NCBI GenBank assembly: GCA_035538795.1
Contig: DATLJS010000035.1
Coordinates: 214,130-278,129 of the forward strand
Direction of reading: 5' to 3'
Length of the DNA: 64,000 nucleotides
Origin: JAJZGK01 sp035538795
GTDB lineage: Bacteria > Pseudomonadota > Alphaproteobacteria > Rhodospirillales > Magnetospirillaceae
This document shows positions 17,875-26,906 of the stretch, piece by piece. The position numbers and the translations under genes are program-made. The notes below the pieces were generated by a model that did no database searches, was not told where the DNA came from, and worked only from the letters and a program-made list of their open reading frames with translations. How positions within the stretch are numbered: the stretch's first letter is position 1; the number at the start of each line of letters is the position of its first letter.

Positions 17875-19590
17875 ATGGCGGCGTATTCTGTTTCGGTGGC
17901 GCTAACCGGCAGCGGTGGCGCGGGCGCAATGACGGCGGGCCAGATTCTTCTGGACGCGGCAGCCAAGGCCGGTTTCTACGGTCTGATGACCCGGTCCATG
18001 GGACCGCAGATCCGTGGCGGCGAAGCCGCGGCTTTGCTGCGCATCTCCACAAAGCCCATTTCGTCCCTAGACGACTATTATGATGTTCTGGTCGCTTTCG
18101 ACTGGGGCAACATCAACCGCTTCGCCGCCGAACTGCCGCTGTCGAAAAGCAGCGTCGTGATCGGCGATCCCGAACAGGGCGAAATTCCCGAACCCATCGC
18201 CGTCTACGGCGCACAGGCCGCCGCGCTGCCCATGAAGGAAATCGCCGGCGCCATCCCCGGCGGCCGCGCCAACATGGTCGGCCTGGGCGCCGCCGCCACC
18301 CTGATCGGCCTGCCCATCGAATCGGTGATTCATGTGCTGACCGCCCAGTTGGGCCGCAAGGGCGAAGAGGTTCTGGCCGCCAGCACCGCCGCCCTGCGGG
18401 CCGGCGCCGAAGCCGCCACGTCCCTGCCCTCGGTCGCCAAGCTGCCCGAGCACAAGCACGACGGTTCTGACCGCTGGAACATTTCCGGCAACGAAGCCGC
18501 CGGATACGGTGCGCTGAAGGGCGGCATCAAATTCGTTGCCGCCTATCCCATCACCCCGGCCACCGAAGTTCTGGAATGGTTGGCTCCGGCCTTGGAAAAA
18601 ACCGGCGGCGCCCTGGTTCAGGCCGAGGACGAACTGGCTTCCATCAATATGGTGATCGGCGGATCCTTCGCCGGCCTGCCGTCGCTGACCGCCACCTCCG
18701 GCCCCGGCCTGGCGCTGATGACCGAATCCCTCGGCTTGGCCGTGGCCTCGGAAACGCCGCTGGTGCTGGTGGACGTCATGCGCGGCGGCCCCTCGACCGG
18801 CATTCCCACCAAGTCCGAACAATCGGACCTGAACATCGCCGTCTACGGCCTGCACGGCGACGCGCCCCATGTGGTGGTGGCTCCGACCTCGATCGTCGAC
18901 TGTCTGTTCACCACCCAATGGGCGGTCTATCTGGCGGAAGCCCTGCAAACGCCGGCCCTGGTCCTGTCGGATCAGGCCATGGGCCAGTCGCGCAACATCG
19001 TCGCCAAGCCGCCGGAATATCCCTATGTCGGCAAGCGTCTGGTGGCCGAGGGCGCCCTGGAGGCCTATAAGCGTTACAGCCTGACCAACAGCGGCATTTC
19101 GCCCATGGCCATTCCCGGCACTCCCGGCGGCCAGTATGTGGCCGATGGCCTGGAACACAACGAACGCGGCACGCCGTCGTCCCAGGCCAGCGACCACCAG
19201 TCGCAGATGGACAAGCGCGCCGACAAGCTGACCAACTTCGATTACGGCGATCATTGGGCCGAAGTCGAAGGAGAGGGCGACATCGCCATTCTGACCTGGG
19301 GCGCCATCACCGGCCCGGTGCGGGAAGCGATGGAACGTGCCGCCGAGCAGGGCGTCAAGGCCAAGCTCGTCAGCTTGCGCCTGATCCTGCCGGCCAGCCC
19401 GGACAAGATGGCGGCGGCGCTGAAAGGCGTGAAGAAGGTTCTGGTGGCGGAACAGACCCACGGGCAGCAGTTCACCAAGTTCCTGCGCGCCCATTACGAT
19501 CTGCCGTCGGAAATCGCCGTGGTCAACCGGCCCGGTCCGCTGCCGATCCGTCCCGCTGAAATCGTCAACCGTCTTCTCGCCTGGAAGTGA
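17875..19590 (+). CDS. korA: 2-oxoacid:ferredoxin oxidoreductase, alpha (fused gamma-alpha) subunit
   Basis: A 571-residue subunit combining the gamma domain (about residues 1-190, TGSGGAGAMTAGQILLDAA) with the alpha pyrimidine-binding domain (about 200-570, KFVAAYPITPATEVLEWL). This is the two-subunit KorAB layout of 2-oxoglutarate:ferredoxin oxidoreductase, which interconverts 2-oxoglutarate and succinyl-CoA with low-potential ferredoxin. A pyruvate or indolepyruvate relative is less likely for this architecture. korB starts 5 nt after the stop. The 230-bp spacer upstream is AT-rich around 17728-17750 and probably holds the promoter. Confidence 0.93.
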   Translation: MAAYSVSVALTGSGGAGAMTAGQILLDAAAKAGFYGLMTRSMGPQIRGGEAAALLRISTKPISSLDDYYDVLVAFDWGNINRFAAELPLSKSSVVIGDPEQGEIPEPIAVYGAQAAALPMKEIAGAIPGGRANMVGLGAAATLIGLPIESVIHVLTAQLGRKGEEVLAASTAALRAGAEAATSLPSVAKLPEHKHDGSDRWNISGNEAAGYGALKGGIKFVAAYPITPATEVLEWLAPALEKTGGALVQAEDELASINMVIGGSFAGLPSLTATSGPGLALMTESLGLAVASETPLVLVDVMRGGPSTGIPTKSEQSDLNIAVYGLHGDAPHVVVAPTSIVDCLFTTQWAVYLAEALQTPALVLSDQAMGQSRNIVAKPPEYPYVGKRLVAEGALEAYKRYSLTNSGISPMAIPGTPGGQYVADGLEHNERGTPSSQASDHQSQMDKRADKLTNFDYGDHWAEVEGEGDIAILTWGAITGPVREAMERAAEQGVKAKLVSLRLILPASPDKMAAALKGVKKVLVAEQTHGQQFTKFLRAHYDLPSEIAVVNRPGPLPIRPAEIVNRLLAWK

Positions 19591-19595
19591 CCGCC

Positions 19596-20423
19596 ATGAA
19601 CGCTCCCACCAATTTGACCGCCGCCGACTTCAAGTCCGACGTCAAGCCCATTTGGTGCCCCGGCTGCGGCGATTACGCCGTGCTGTCCGCCGTCACCAAA
19701 GCCTTGGCCGACCTGGGCCGCGCCCGCGAGGACATCGCCTTCATCTCGGGTATCGGCTGTTCGTCGCGCATTCCCGCCTATACCAACGTCTACGGCTTCC
19801 ACGGCGTGCATGGCCGCGCCCTGCCCATCGCCGCCGGCGTCAAGCTGGCCCGCCCGGACCTGACCGTTCTCGCCGCCGGCGGCGATGGCGACGGCTTGTC
19901 CATCGGCGGCAACCACTTCATGCATGCCTGCCGCCGCAACGTCGATATGACCTACATCGTCATGGACAATCAGGTTTACGGCATGACCAAGGGCCAAGCC
20001 TCGCCCACCACCGCCCCCGACTGGTGCAACAGCAAGCTGACCCCGGAAGGCACCGGCATTTCGCCGGTCGAACCGGCCCGTCTGGCCCTGGCCTCGGGTG
20101 CGAATTTCATCGCCCGCGGTTTCGCCGGAAACCCCAACGAAGTCGCCCGCCTGATCGTGGAAGGCGTCAACCATCCCGGTTTCTCGTTCATTCACGTTCT
20201 CAGCCCCTGCGTGACCTATCGCCCGGAACAGCGGGAATGGAAGCAGTCGGTCCACGCCTCCGACGCCAGCCCGGCCCAATTGGTGGCCGAGGCCATGCAG
20301 CGGCTGGCCTATGACGACGGCTACACCACCGGCGTGCTGTTCGCCGGCAACCGCCCGGCGTTCATGCCCGAGCGCAAGGTCAAAGCCACCTTCGCCGATA
20401 TCGAAAGGAAGTTCGCGTCATGA
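19596..20423 (+). CDS. korB: 2-oxoacid:ferredoxin oxidoreductase, beta subunit
   Basis: About 275 residues. The ATG at 19596 has GGAAG 8 nt upstream; a GTG at 19587 overlapping the korA stop is the alternative. The thiamine diphosphate site is seen as GDGDGLSIGGNHFMHACRRN. Cysteines for the [4Fe-4S] cluster are in WCPGCGDY, SGIGCSSRIP and SPCVTYRP. It forms the catalytic complex with KorA and passes electrons to ferredoxin. The stop overlaps the start of the ferritin-like gene by 4 nt. Confidence 0.95.
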   Translation: MNAPTNLTAADFKSDVKPIWCPGCGDYAVLSAVTKALADLGRAREDIAFISGIGCSSRIPAYTNVYGFHGVHGRALPIAAGVKLARPDLTVLAAGGDGDGLSIGGNHFMHACRRNVDMTYIVMDNQVYGMTKGQASPTTAPDWCNSKLTPEGTGISPVEPARLALASGANFIARGFAGNPNEVARLIVEGVNHPGFSFIHVLSPCVTYRPEQREWKQSVHASDASPAQLVAEAMQRLAYDDGYTTGVLFAGNRPAFMPERKVKATFADIERKFAS

Positions 20424-20926
20424 CCTCTGACATCGCTACCTTTCTTGCCCATGCCGTCGCCCTGGAGCATGAAGCCGCCGAGCGGTACGCCGAACTGGCC
20501 GACTCCATGGAGGTCCACAACAACAAGGAAGTGGCCGAGCTGTTCCGCAAGCTCTCCAGCTTCTCGAAACTGCACCTGGACGAAGTAAAGGGTATCGCCG
20601 CTGGCTATACCCTGCCACAGCTGCGTCCATGGGAATATCAGTGGAAGGATGGGGAAAGCCCGGAGTCCGCCCCTTCCGACCGCGCTCACTACATGATGAC
20701 GCCCTATCACTGCCTGCAACTGGCTCTGTTCAACGAAAAAAAGGGCTATGAGTACTACGCCGAACAGGCCCACAAGGCGACCGATCTGGAAGTCAAGAAA
20801 TACGCCAAGATGTTCGCCGAGGAAGAAGCCGAACACGTGGTGATGCTGGAAAAATGGATTGCCACGGTGAAGCCGCCGCAAGACGGCTGGGACGAGGATC
20901 TCGATCCGCCCGGCGACGCCGAATAA
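20420..20926 (+). CDS. Ferritin-like/rubrerythrin-type di-iron protein
   Basis: A 168-residue four-helix protein with metal-ligand pairs typical of ferritin-like domains: LEHEAAERY, KLHLDEV, NEKKGYEYYAEQ and AEEEAEHVVMLE. There is no C-terminal rubredoxin domain. Rubrerythrin relatives reduce peroxide or store iron. The ATGA overlap with korB makes it the third gene of the kor operon, suggesting protection of the oxygen-sensitive iron-sulfur enzyme. That role is inferred. A strong terminator follows. Confidence 0.85.
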   Translation: MTSDIATFLAHAVALEHEAAERYAELADSMEVHNNKEVAELFRKLSSFSKLHLDEVKGIAAGYTLPQLRPWEYQWKDGESPESAPSDRAHYMMTPYHCLQLALFNEKKGYEYYAEQAHKATDLEVKKYAKMFAEEEAEHVVMLEKWIATVKPPQDGWDEDLDPPGDAE

Positions 20927-20950
20927 ACAGAGATTTCCTCGTCGGAGTTC

Positions 20951-20982
20951 GGGGCGGTCTTCGGACCGCCCCTATTTCTTTC
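20951..20982 (+). terminator. Rho-independent terminator of the korAB operon
   Basis: A perfect 9-bp stem GGGGCGGTC / GACCGCCCC closed by a UUCG tetraloop, followed by TATTTCTTT, 25 nt after the ferritin-like gene. Confidence 0.9.
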
Positions 20983-21046
20983 GCCCCCTTGATACCGGCC
21001 CTGCCACAGGCCAATCTGAAAGCCGTCCTTGGGAGGAGAGGCTTTC

Positions 21047-21394
21047 GTGCTTGCCTATATCACGCTGTTACTGGGCTGCCAGCTTGCCGGAGAGGTTCTG
21101 GTCCGTCTGAGCGGCTTACCCATTCCCGGGCCGGTGGTCGGCATGGTGATCCTGTTTATCGGCCTGGTGGTTCGCGGCCGCGTACCGGTCGAAATGGAAA
21201 AAGTGACCGGCACCCTGCTGCGGTATCTGTCCTTGCTGTTCGTTCCCGCCGGCGTCGGAGTGGTGGTGCACCTGAAGCGCCTGTCCGACGCCATCCTGCC
21301 GGTAGCCGGAGCCGTCATCGTCGGCACCCTGATCACCATCGCCGTCACCGGAGTGGTGATGCAGCGCATGAACCGGAAGGGAGCGGCGGAATGA
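21047..21394 (+). CDS. lrgA: LrgA/CidA-family holin-like protein
   Basis: About 115 residues with four membrane helices. I chose the GTG at 21047 because a near-perfect GGGAGGAGAG ribosome site lies just upstream, giving MLAYITLLLGCQLAGEVLV. It has the conserved LPIPGPVVGMVILF motif of the family and RYLSLLFVPAGVGVV. LrgA/CidA proteins are linked to murein hydrolase control and, in several bacteria, to pyruvate or small-acid transport together with LrgB. The stop overlaps lrgB by 4 nt. Confidence 0.9.
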   Translation: MLAYITLLLGCQLAGEVLVRLSGLPIPGPVVGMVILFIGLVVRGRVPVEMEKVTGTLLRYLSLLFVPAGVGVVVHLKRLSDAILPVAGAVIVGTLITIAVTGVVMQRMNRKGAAE

Positions 21395-22110
21395 CGCCCC
21401 ACCTTCAGGAATTGTGGGTCTATCTGTCCACGACGCCGCTGCTGTGGCTGACTCTGACCCTGGTTGTGTTCCAGGGAGCCGAGGCACTGTTCCGCCGCTC
21501 CGGCGCCAATCCCCTATGCAATCCGGTCCTGCTGTCGGTATCCACCCTGTCGGTCCTGCTGCTGATCAGCGGCACCGAGTACAAAACTTATTTCGGCGGC
21601 GCCCAGTTCCTGCAATTCCTGCTGGGTCCGGCCACCGTATCCTTGGCCGTGCCGCTTTACCGCCAGTTCGAAGCCATCCGCAAATCCCTGGTGGCCATCG
21701 TCACCTCGTTGCTGGTGGGCTCTCTGACCGCCATCGGCACCGCCGTCGGCATCGCCTATGTCCTGGGAGCCGAGCCGGCCATCCTGCTGTCCCTGGCCCC
21801 GAAATCGGTCACCAGCCCCATCGCCATGGGCATCGCCGAGCAGATCGGCGGCATTCCGTCGCTGGCCGCCGTCATGGTCATCCTGACCGGCATCACCGGC
21901 GCCGCCTTCGGCAGTTGGGTTCTCGATCTGGTGCGGGTCAAGGACGAAATCGCCCGAGGCGTCGCCTGGGGCATCGCCGCCCACGGCATCGGCACGGCGC
22001 GGGCCATGCACTCATCGGCCGTCTCCGGAGCTTTTGCCGGGCTTGCCATGGGCCTCAACGGTTTGGCTACGGCGCTACTATTGCCGGCGTTGGTGGGACT
22101 GGTGAGGTAG
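21391..22110 (+). CDS. lrgB: LrgB-family membrane protein
   Basis: A 239-residue inner-membrane protein with about seven helices and the family signature SLAPKSVTSPIAMGIAEQIG, plus AAHGIGTARAMH. It starts inside the lrgA stop (ATGA), so the two are translationally coupled and probably form one complex. No LytSR-type regulator is adjacent. The larger open frame upstream of this ATG is not coding. Confidence 0.92.
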   Translation: MTPHLQELWVYLSTTPLLWLTLTLVVFQGAEALFRRSGANPLCNPVLLSVSTLSVLLLISGTEYKTYFGGAQFLQFLLGPATVSLAVPLYRQFEAIRKSLVAIVTSLLVGSLTAIGTAVGIAYVLGAEPAILLSLAPKSVTSPIAMGIAEQIGGIPSLAAVMVILTGITGAAFGSWVLDLVRVKDEIARGVAWGIAAHGIGTARAMHSSAVSGAFAGLAMGLNGLATALLLPALVGLVR

Positions 22111-22185
22111 GCCTTAAGTTACACTTCAATCTGTTGGAGAGCTATGACACCATTACTCATCCACGGACTCCAAGGGAGGGATGGA

Positions 22186-22923
22186 GTGAGAAACGTTCTG
22201 GCCGGTGTAATTGCGGCAGCCTTATTGTCGGGTTGCGCAGCCAAACCCGAAATGGCCCCGCCCTCGATTTCCTCAGCCAAGACCGTGACCGTTATTCCTG
22301 GCGTCGGTTCAAAAATTCTCGTTGCCACAACCGGCATAACCGTTTTCGAGAACAATGAGGAATTTGCCGAGATTCCGGAATGGAATCTGGATGCTTTAGT
22401 GGCCCAGATTGGTAACGAGGCTTTATCGAAAAAATTCACCATCATCACCCCAAGCCATTCCTCTCCAGTCGTGGATTATGACACTCGGCTCGACAAGTTC
22501 ACGCGTGACGAGTTGGCAATCCAGAAAGAAATCCGCCAGAAGGTTTCTTTCACCCAGTCCCCTGATTTGATCGTTGCGATTGCGCTCAGCAATTCTGCTC
22601 AGGCCTACCAGGGACAGCGCCCTGTGGACTATGGGGTTGGCGTTAGCAAATGGTATTTGCCAATCGGCAAACGTGCGCCCCATGCCCATACGTTCCTGGA
22701 AGTTATCTTACTGGATGGTCACACCCTTAAAGAACTTTCGGAAAGGCCTTTGATTATCCCGCCCTCGGAAAAACCTCCGATGCAAGATCTAAAAGATTTC
22801 GAATGGACCGACCATTGGGCCGATATGACACCGGCTCAACGCGAGCAAATCCATCAGGCGCTGGTTCAACTTCTGCGCACGTCTATTCCCTACACCCTGA
22901 ATAAGATGAATTTGGGCGGCTGA
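22186..22923 (+). CDS. Predicted lipoprotein of unknown function
   Basis: About 245 residues. The GTG at 22186 is preceded by AAGGGAGGG and gives an ideal lipoprotein signal (MRNVLAGVIAAALLSGC, lipobox LSGC). An ATG at 22144 in frame lacks a good site. The mature protein is soluble and mixed alpha/beta. It contains SPDLIVAIALSNSAQAY and the aromatic stretch FEWTDHWADM. I recognise no family. Base composition is lower in GC than its neighbours, suggesting transfer. It follows lrgB by 75 nt. Confidence 0.75.
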   Translation: MRNVLAGVIAAALLSGCAAKPEMAPPSISSAKTVTVIPGVGSKILVATTGITVFENNEEFAEIPEWNLDALVAQIGNEALSKKFTIITPSHSSPVVDYDTRLDKFTRDELAIQKEIRQKVSFTQSPDLIVAIALSNSAQAYQGQRPVDYGVGVSKWYLPIGKRAPHAHTFLEVILLDGHTLKELSERPLIIPPSEKPPMQDLKDFEWTDHWADMTPAQREQIHQALVQLLRTSIPYTLNKMNLGG

Positions 22924-22938
22924 TACGCAGCGGTGACC

Positions 22939-22958
22939 AAAGGGCCTTGCGGCCCTTT
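22939..22958. terminator. Hairpin between convergent genes
   Basis: An 8-bp perfect stem AAAGGGCC / GGCCCTTT with a TTGC loop, 15 nt after the lipoprotein stop. T-runs are short on both sides, so termination would be weak but possible in both directions. Confidence 0.5.
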
Positions 22959-22991
22959 GCGGATCTGGGCGGAGCCCAGAAACCCGGCCCT

Positions 22992-23579
22992 TTATTGAAC
23001 GCCCAACACCTTCCGGATCGCCGCGATGTTCCAGCTTTTGGCGGCGTCGAGCAAAGCGTCGTCTTTGGTAATGTCGTTGCCTTCGATCTGAAGCAGCACG
23101 CGGTCGGCGATCATGATCATGATTTCGCCGGAACGAGTCGAGGAATCGAAGCGTTCCAGGGCGTCGTCGCTGCCGATCTTGATTTTGCTCCAACCGGCCT
23201 TCACAGGCTGCTTAAGCGGCGCACCGCCGGCGGCCACCGCCGGGTTGTCCACCACCAGGGTGGCGTTCAAGGTCGCCTCGCCTTTGGTGAAGCCTTTGGT
23301 GACGGTCAGACCGCCGCCGATGCTGTCCAGCGACTGGCTTTCCGGTGCCGACGCTTCCCAACCAGCGGGGGCGGCGGGCATGGCCTTGCCGAACTGGTCG
23401 GCCAGCTTTCCATAGACCGCCGTCTGGGCCGCCTGAAGAGCAGAGAGGGTATGCAGGGCGTCGCCCTTGGCATAGGCGGCGCGAGCCTGCTCGATGTTGT
23501 TGGCGACATCATCGGCATAGGCGGGAAACACGCCCCCGATCATCAGAACAAGAGCGGCGGCGGCGAGTTGGGGACGCAT
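22992..23579 (-). CDS. Exported protein of unknown function
   Basis: About 195 residues from the ATG at 23579, with GGAG upstream; another ATG at 23600 is less well placed. The N-terminus is a signal peptide (MRPQLAAAALVLMIGGVFPA, cut near AYA-DD). The mature part begins with a helical TPR-like segment (ARAAYAKGDALHTLSALQAA). Later come GGGLTVTKGFTKGEATLNA and a C-terminal helix. It is probably periplasmic. Homologues of this shape are known only as hypothetical proteins. Confidence 0.72.
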   Translation of the reverse strand: MRPQLAAAALVLMIGGVFPAYADDVANNIEQARAAYAKGDALHTLSALQAAQTAVYGKLADQFGKAMPAAPAGWEASAPESQSLDSIGGGLTVTKGFTKGEATLNATLVVDNPAVAAGGAPLKQPVKAGWSKIKIGSDDALERFDSSTRSGEIMIMIADRVLLQIEGNDITKDDALLDAAKSWNIAAIRKVLGVQ

Positions 23580-23705
23580 GGTTCTCCGGGGGGATGTCAT
23601 TGTTGCTTGATTGCCCGACACAGTACCAGACACCCCTTGCCGGGGACAACAGAAGCCCCATAAAGTTATGTCGTTATTGACATTCCTCCAGAGAGAACTC
23701 TCCCC

Positions 23706-24983
23706 GTGACGGTCAGCGATCCCCGCGCATTCCTGCTTGATCTGTTCCATGCCGCCCTGGCCGCCGCCGATCCGGCGCCGCGCCTCAAAGCCCACCTGCC
23801 GCCGCGCCCCAAAGGCCGGACCATCGTCGTCGGTGCCGGCAAGGCCGCGGCCGTCATGGCCGCCGCCGTAGAAGCCGCCTGGGACGGTCCCTTATCCGGT
23901 CTGGTGATCTGTCCTTACGGCCACGGAGCCCCCACCGAGCGCATCGAAATCGCCGAAGCTGGACATCCCGTGCCCGACATCGCCGGCTTCAAAGCCGCCA
24001 CCCGCATGCTGGCCCTGCTGGAAAACCTGACGGAAGACGATCTGGTGCTGGCCTTGATCTCGGGAGGCGGCTCGGCCCTGATGTCTCTGCCCGCTCCCGG
24101 GCTGTCCCTGGACGACAAGCGCCTGGTCAATCAAGGGCTGCTGCTGTCCGGCGCCCCCATTTCCGAGATGAATTGTCTGCGCAAACATTTGTCGGCCGTC
24201 AAGGGCGGGCGGCTGGCTTTGGCGGCATGGCCGGCGCCGATCCATGCCCTGATCGTTTCCGATGTACCGGGAGACGATCCGTCCAGCATCGCTTCCGGCC
24301 CAACGGTGGCGGATCGCAGCACCAGCAAGGAAGCCCTGGAGATCGTCCGCCGCTACAAGCTGGAAATCCCCTTTGCCGTCGTGCAGTTCCTGAAACGCCA
24401 AAGCGAGGAAACACCGAAACCGGGAGACCCGCGGCTGTCCCGCTCCACCTTGTCCATCATCGCCCGCCCCGCGGAATCGCTGATGGCCGCGGCCGAAGCC
24501 GCCCGAAAGGCCGGCGTCACTCCCGTGCTGCTGGGAGACGCCATCGAAGGGGAAGCCCGCGAGGTCGCCCGCGCCATGGCCGGCATGGCCTTGTCGGCCG
24601 CCCGCCTCGGCATGCCGGCCAACCCGCCCTGCGTCCTGTTGTCGGGCGGTGAATGCACGGTCACCGTTCGCTCCCGCGGGCAAGGCGGCCCCAACGGCGA
24701 ATTCGCCCTGGCTTTGGCCTTGGCCCTGGAGGGGCGAAATAATATTTCAGCCATTGCCTGCGACACTGATGGGATCGATGGAATGAGCGGAGGGGCCGGC
24801 GCCATCATCCTGCCGGATAGTTTAGCCCGCGCCCGGGCTAAAAATATTGACCCGCGAGCCATTCTCGCCCACAACGATTCCTCTGGATTGTTCGGGCCGC
24901 TGGAGGATTTGATTATCACCGGACCGACCAGAACGAATGTTAATGACTTCCGCGCCGTCTTCATTCCCGAAGCCGCGCAATAA
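23706..24983 (+). CDS. ttuD: Glycerate 2-kinase (MOFRL family; often annotated as hydroxypyruvate reductase TtuD)
   Basis: A 425-residue class II glycerate kinase. Family motifs are IVVGAGKAAAVMA, LALISGGGSALMSLPAPG, SDVPGDDPSSIASGPTVAD, and the MOFRL-domain LLSGGECTVTV and DTDGIDGMSGGAG. It phosphorylates glycerate to 2-phosphoglycerate. Pyruvate kinase follows 85 nt downstream, so together with enolase made elsewhere the pair would feed glycerate to pyruvate. This kinase-pyk pairing is common in alphaproteobacteria. Confidence 0.9.
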   Translation: MTVSDPRAFLLDLFHAALAAADPAPRLKAHLPPRPKGRTIVVGAGKAAAVMAAAVEAAWDGPLSGLVICPYGHGAPTERIEIAEAGHPVPDIAGFKAATRMLALLENLTEDDLVLALISGGGSALMSLPAPGLSLDDKRLVNQGLLLSGAPISEMNCLRKHLSAVKGGRLALAAWPAPIHALIVSDVPGDDPSSIASGPTVADRSTSKEALEIVRRYKLEIPFAVVQFLKRQSEETPKPGDPRLSRSTLSIIARPAESLMAAAEAARKAGVTPVLLGDAIEGEAREVARAMAGMALSAARLGMPANPPCVLLSGGECTVTVRSRGQGGPNGEFALALALALEGRNNISAIACDTDGIDGMSGGAGAIILPDSLARARAKNIDPRAILAHNDSSGLFGPLEDLIITGPTRTNVNDFRAVFIPEAAQ

Positions 24984-25068
24984 AAGAATAAAGTGCAGAG
25001 CATGAGGCGGCGGAGCATCCTGCTCCCCATATATCTGACTTATGCTCCGCCAGGATTTGGATAGATCG

Positions 25069-26490
<1,422 letters not shown>

Positions 26491-26514
26491 GACAAGCGCG
26501 GATACCAAAACGGA

Positions 26515-26545
26515 GAAGGCGGCTTTCGGGTCGCCTTTTTTGTTT
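26515..26545 (+). terminator. Rho-independent terminator of pyk
   Basis: An AAGGCGG stem pairs with TCGCCTT around a CTTTCGGG loop, followed by T6 and GTTTT, 25 nt after the pyk stop. Confidence 0.85.
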
Positions 26546-26566
26546 TACGCCCCTGTTGTTACCCAC

Positions 26567-26609
26567 AAAAAAAACCGCGCCGCCCATAATGGGAAGCGCG
26601 GTTTTTTTT
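26567..26609. terminator. Bidirectional terminator between pyk and rpmJ
   Basis: A stem of eight A, CCGCGC, a 15-nt loop, GCGCGG and eight T. It forms a hairpin with a T-run on either strand, so it can end rpmJ transcription on the minus strand and back up the pyk terminator on the plus strand. Confidence 0.88.
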
Positions 26610-26659
26610 GAACTCCGCAGCGCCGGTTAAGGCGCGGCGGTCAGTCGTTGCCCAGGCAA

Positions 26660-26785
26660 TCAGCCCTGGCGGGCCTTGAAGCGCGGGTTCGTCTTGTTAA
26701 TGACGTACACGCGGCCCTTCCGACGGACCACCCGGCAGTTCTTGTCGCGCAGCTTGGCCGACTTCAGGGAATTACGGATCTTCAT
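26660..26785 (-). CDS. rpmJ: 50S ribosomal protein L36 (zinc-free form)
   Basis: A 41-residue protein beginning MKIRNSLKSAKLRDKNCRVV and ending NPRFKARQG, matching alphaproteobacterial L36. It has only one cysteine, so it lacks the zinc ribbon of the C+ paralogue. It binds 23S rRNA in the large subunit. It reads toward the bidirectional hairpin at 26567-26609. A longer in-frame open frame upstream of this ATG is not coding. Confidence 0.95.
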   Translation of the reverse strand: MKIRNSLKSAKLRDKNCRVVRRKGRVYVINKTNPRFKARQG

Positions 26786-26906
26786 GGCCTCATCCTTGAC
26801 TGAAAGAGCCCGAGGGAAACACTCCCACTTGCTCGACCGGAGGCGGGGAACATACGCAACAGCCCCGCCCCTGTCAACCGCCCAATATGGGCAAAACGAC
26901 TCTATT

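Noticed and set aside
20854..21390. Upstream extension of the lrgB frame
   Set aside because: It overlaps the ferritin-like gene and lrgA in another frame and is Arg-rich noise; lrgB starts at 21391.
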